Shown here: positions 6,774 through 7,149 of the stretch, piece after piece
Layout of the letters: each line of letters opens with the position of its first letter
How positions within the stretch are numbered: the first letter of the stretch is position 1
NCBI GenBank assembly: GCA_913060595.1
Contig: CAJXSA010000204.1
Span: 1 to 7,149, forward strand
Direction: 5' to 3'
Origin: an uncultured Ignavibacteria bacterium
Lineage (GTDB): Bacteria > Bacteroidota > Ignavibacteria > SZUA-365
DNA: 7,149 nt
Notes under the pieces: model-generated
What the model saw: only the letters and a program-made list of their open reading frames with translations
What the model was told of the DNA's origin: nothing
The model's database searches: none
Made by a program: the position numbers and the translations under genes

Positions 6774-6837
6774 TTTCCCCGAAGCCGGGAAAAAAAGAAG
6801 AGGCGCCCCGCCAAACGGAGCGCCTCTTTCATTTTTT
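6774..6837. terminator. Bidirectional intrinsic terminator between convergent genes
   Basis: AAGAGGCGC (6798-6806) pairs with GCGCCTCTT (6820-6828), a 9-bp stem whose loop region holds a further CCG/CGG pairing. A T6 run follows at 6832-6837 for the plus strand. An A-rich tract at 6790-6796 precedes it, which serves as the T-tract for the minus strand. A smaller hairpin, TTTCCC (6774-6779) with GGGAAA (6787-6792), overlaps the left side. The site lies between the lipoprotein stop at 6769 and the stop of the convergent gene at 6849, so it plausibly ends both transcripts. Confidence 0.88.
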
Positions 6838-6848
6838 CAGCCGACCGC

Positions 6849-7149
6849 CTACTGCGCGCGGAATTCCTTGTCGATGATGTCGATGGCACCGGGGTAGGTG
6901 ATGTCGCCGAACGATGTGCGAAGGCGCGGTGTCGCGCGCAGCGTGATGCGGGAAGGCGATCCGTTGACGCCGCCGAGGGCCATCGCGAGATTGACCACGC
7001 TTTCATAGCCGCGGTCCTTGAAGAATTTTGCGAGGTCGAGATCCATCTGCAGCGGAATGATCGCCGTCTGCCCGGTTCCGGGAATGGTGATCGGGTCGCG
7101 AATGTCCCCGCTTATCGTCAGCTTGTCATCGATGATCATGGTCCATGCG
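6849..7149 (-). CDS. LEA14-like (LEA type 2) protein, C-terminal part (5' end outside window)
   Basis: The frame enters from the right edge and ends at a TAG at 6851-6849, giving 99 visible residues. An ATG at 7139 exists, but the frame is open upstream of it (A-W-T before the Met) and the visible part begins inside a beta strand, so the true start lies beyond the window. The visible part alternates beta strands with a motif like ISGDIRDPITIPGTG followed by a hydrophobic strand, a helix (LAKFFKDRG) and a C-terminal strand ending near YPGAIDI. This pattern resembles the immunoglobulin-like LEA type 2 / LEA14 domain found in many Bacteroidota proteins, often lipoproteins, of unknown role. No anchor or signal is visible because the N-terminus is missing. 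The family assignment is from pattern memory, not a search. Confidence 0.75.
   Translation of the reverse strand, partial: AWTMIIDDKLTISGDIRDPITIPGTGQTAIIPLQMDLDLAKFFKDRGYESVVNLAMALGGVNGSPSRITLRATPRLRTSFGDITYPGAIDIIDKEFRAQ

Noticed and set aside
5972..7006. 344-codon minus-strand frame
   Set aside because: It spans the antisense of the NlpC/P60 domain, the bidirectional terminator and the LEA-like gene in another frame; both of those genes have clear motifs.
1..7149. CRISPR array, insertion sequence, tRNA/rRNA or phage/defence module
   Set aside because: No direct repeat arrays, transposase, paired terminal repeats, tRNA-like cloverleaf or defence genes are visible; the content is housekeeping and envelope genes.

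Overview
The window looks like an ordinary chromosomal housekeeping segment from a GC-rich bacterium, probably of the Bacteroidota/Chlorobi/Ignavibacteria assemblage. That placement is inferred from three things: the character of the DnaE and thioredoxin proteins, mostly weak ribosome binding sites, and promoter-like TATATTT boxes resembling the Bacteroidota -7 element. I see no mobile element, CRISPR array, tRNA, rRNA or phage gene, and I do not find a convincing new multi-gene system.

Layout. (1) Positions 1-1395 are read on the minus strand. A TPR-repeat protein (1395 to 511) is followed by the 5' part of a gene for a protein with two membrane segments and a long acidic, proline-rich linker (419 down to the window edge). 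(2) Positions 1396-1600 are a divergent intergenic region with a promoter-like box facing each way and a 7-bp perfect hairpin between them. (3) Positions 1601-5450 on the plus strand hold dnaE, the replicative DNA polymerase III alpha subunit (1166 aa), and 28 nt later trxA, a classic 106-aa thioredoxin. A strong GC-rich hairpin plus T-tract ends this unit. (4) Positions 5531-5908 hold no gene I can support, only an AT-richer stretch with a possible promoter and a long leader. (5) Positions 5909-6769 on the plus strand encode an NlpC/P60 cysteine-peptidase lipoprotein, probably a murein endopeptidase. (6) A bidirectional terminator separates it from a convergent minus-strand gene (6849 to beyond the right edge), whose visible C-terminal 99 residues resemble LEA14-like (LEA type 2) envelope proteins.

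How they fit together. dnaE and trxA are almost certainly co-transcribed, pairing chromosome replication with a general disulfide reductant that also serves ribonucleotide reductase in many bacteria. The flanking genes encode envelope or scaffolding proteins and do not obviously belong to the same pathway. The most interesting molecular points are the PHP domain of DnaE, which keeps all nine metal ligands known from proofreading DnaE1 enzymes, and an uninterrupted trxA reading frame that reaches back across a T7 run near the 3' end of dnaE.
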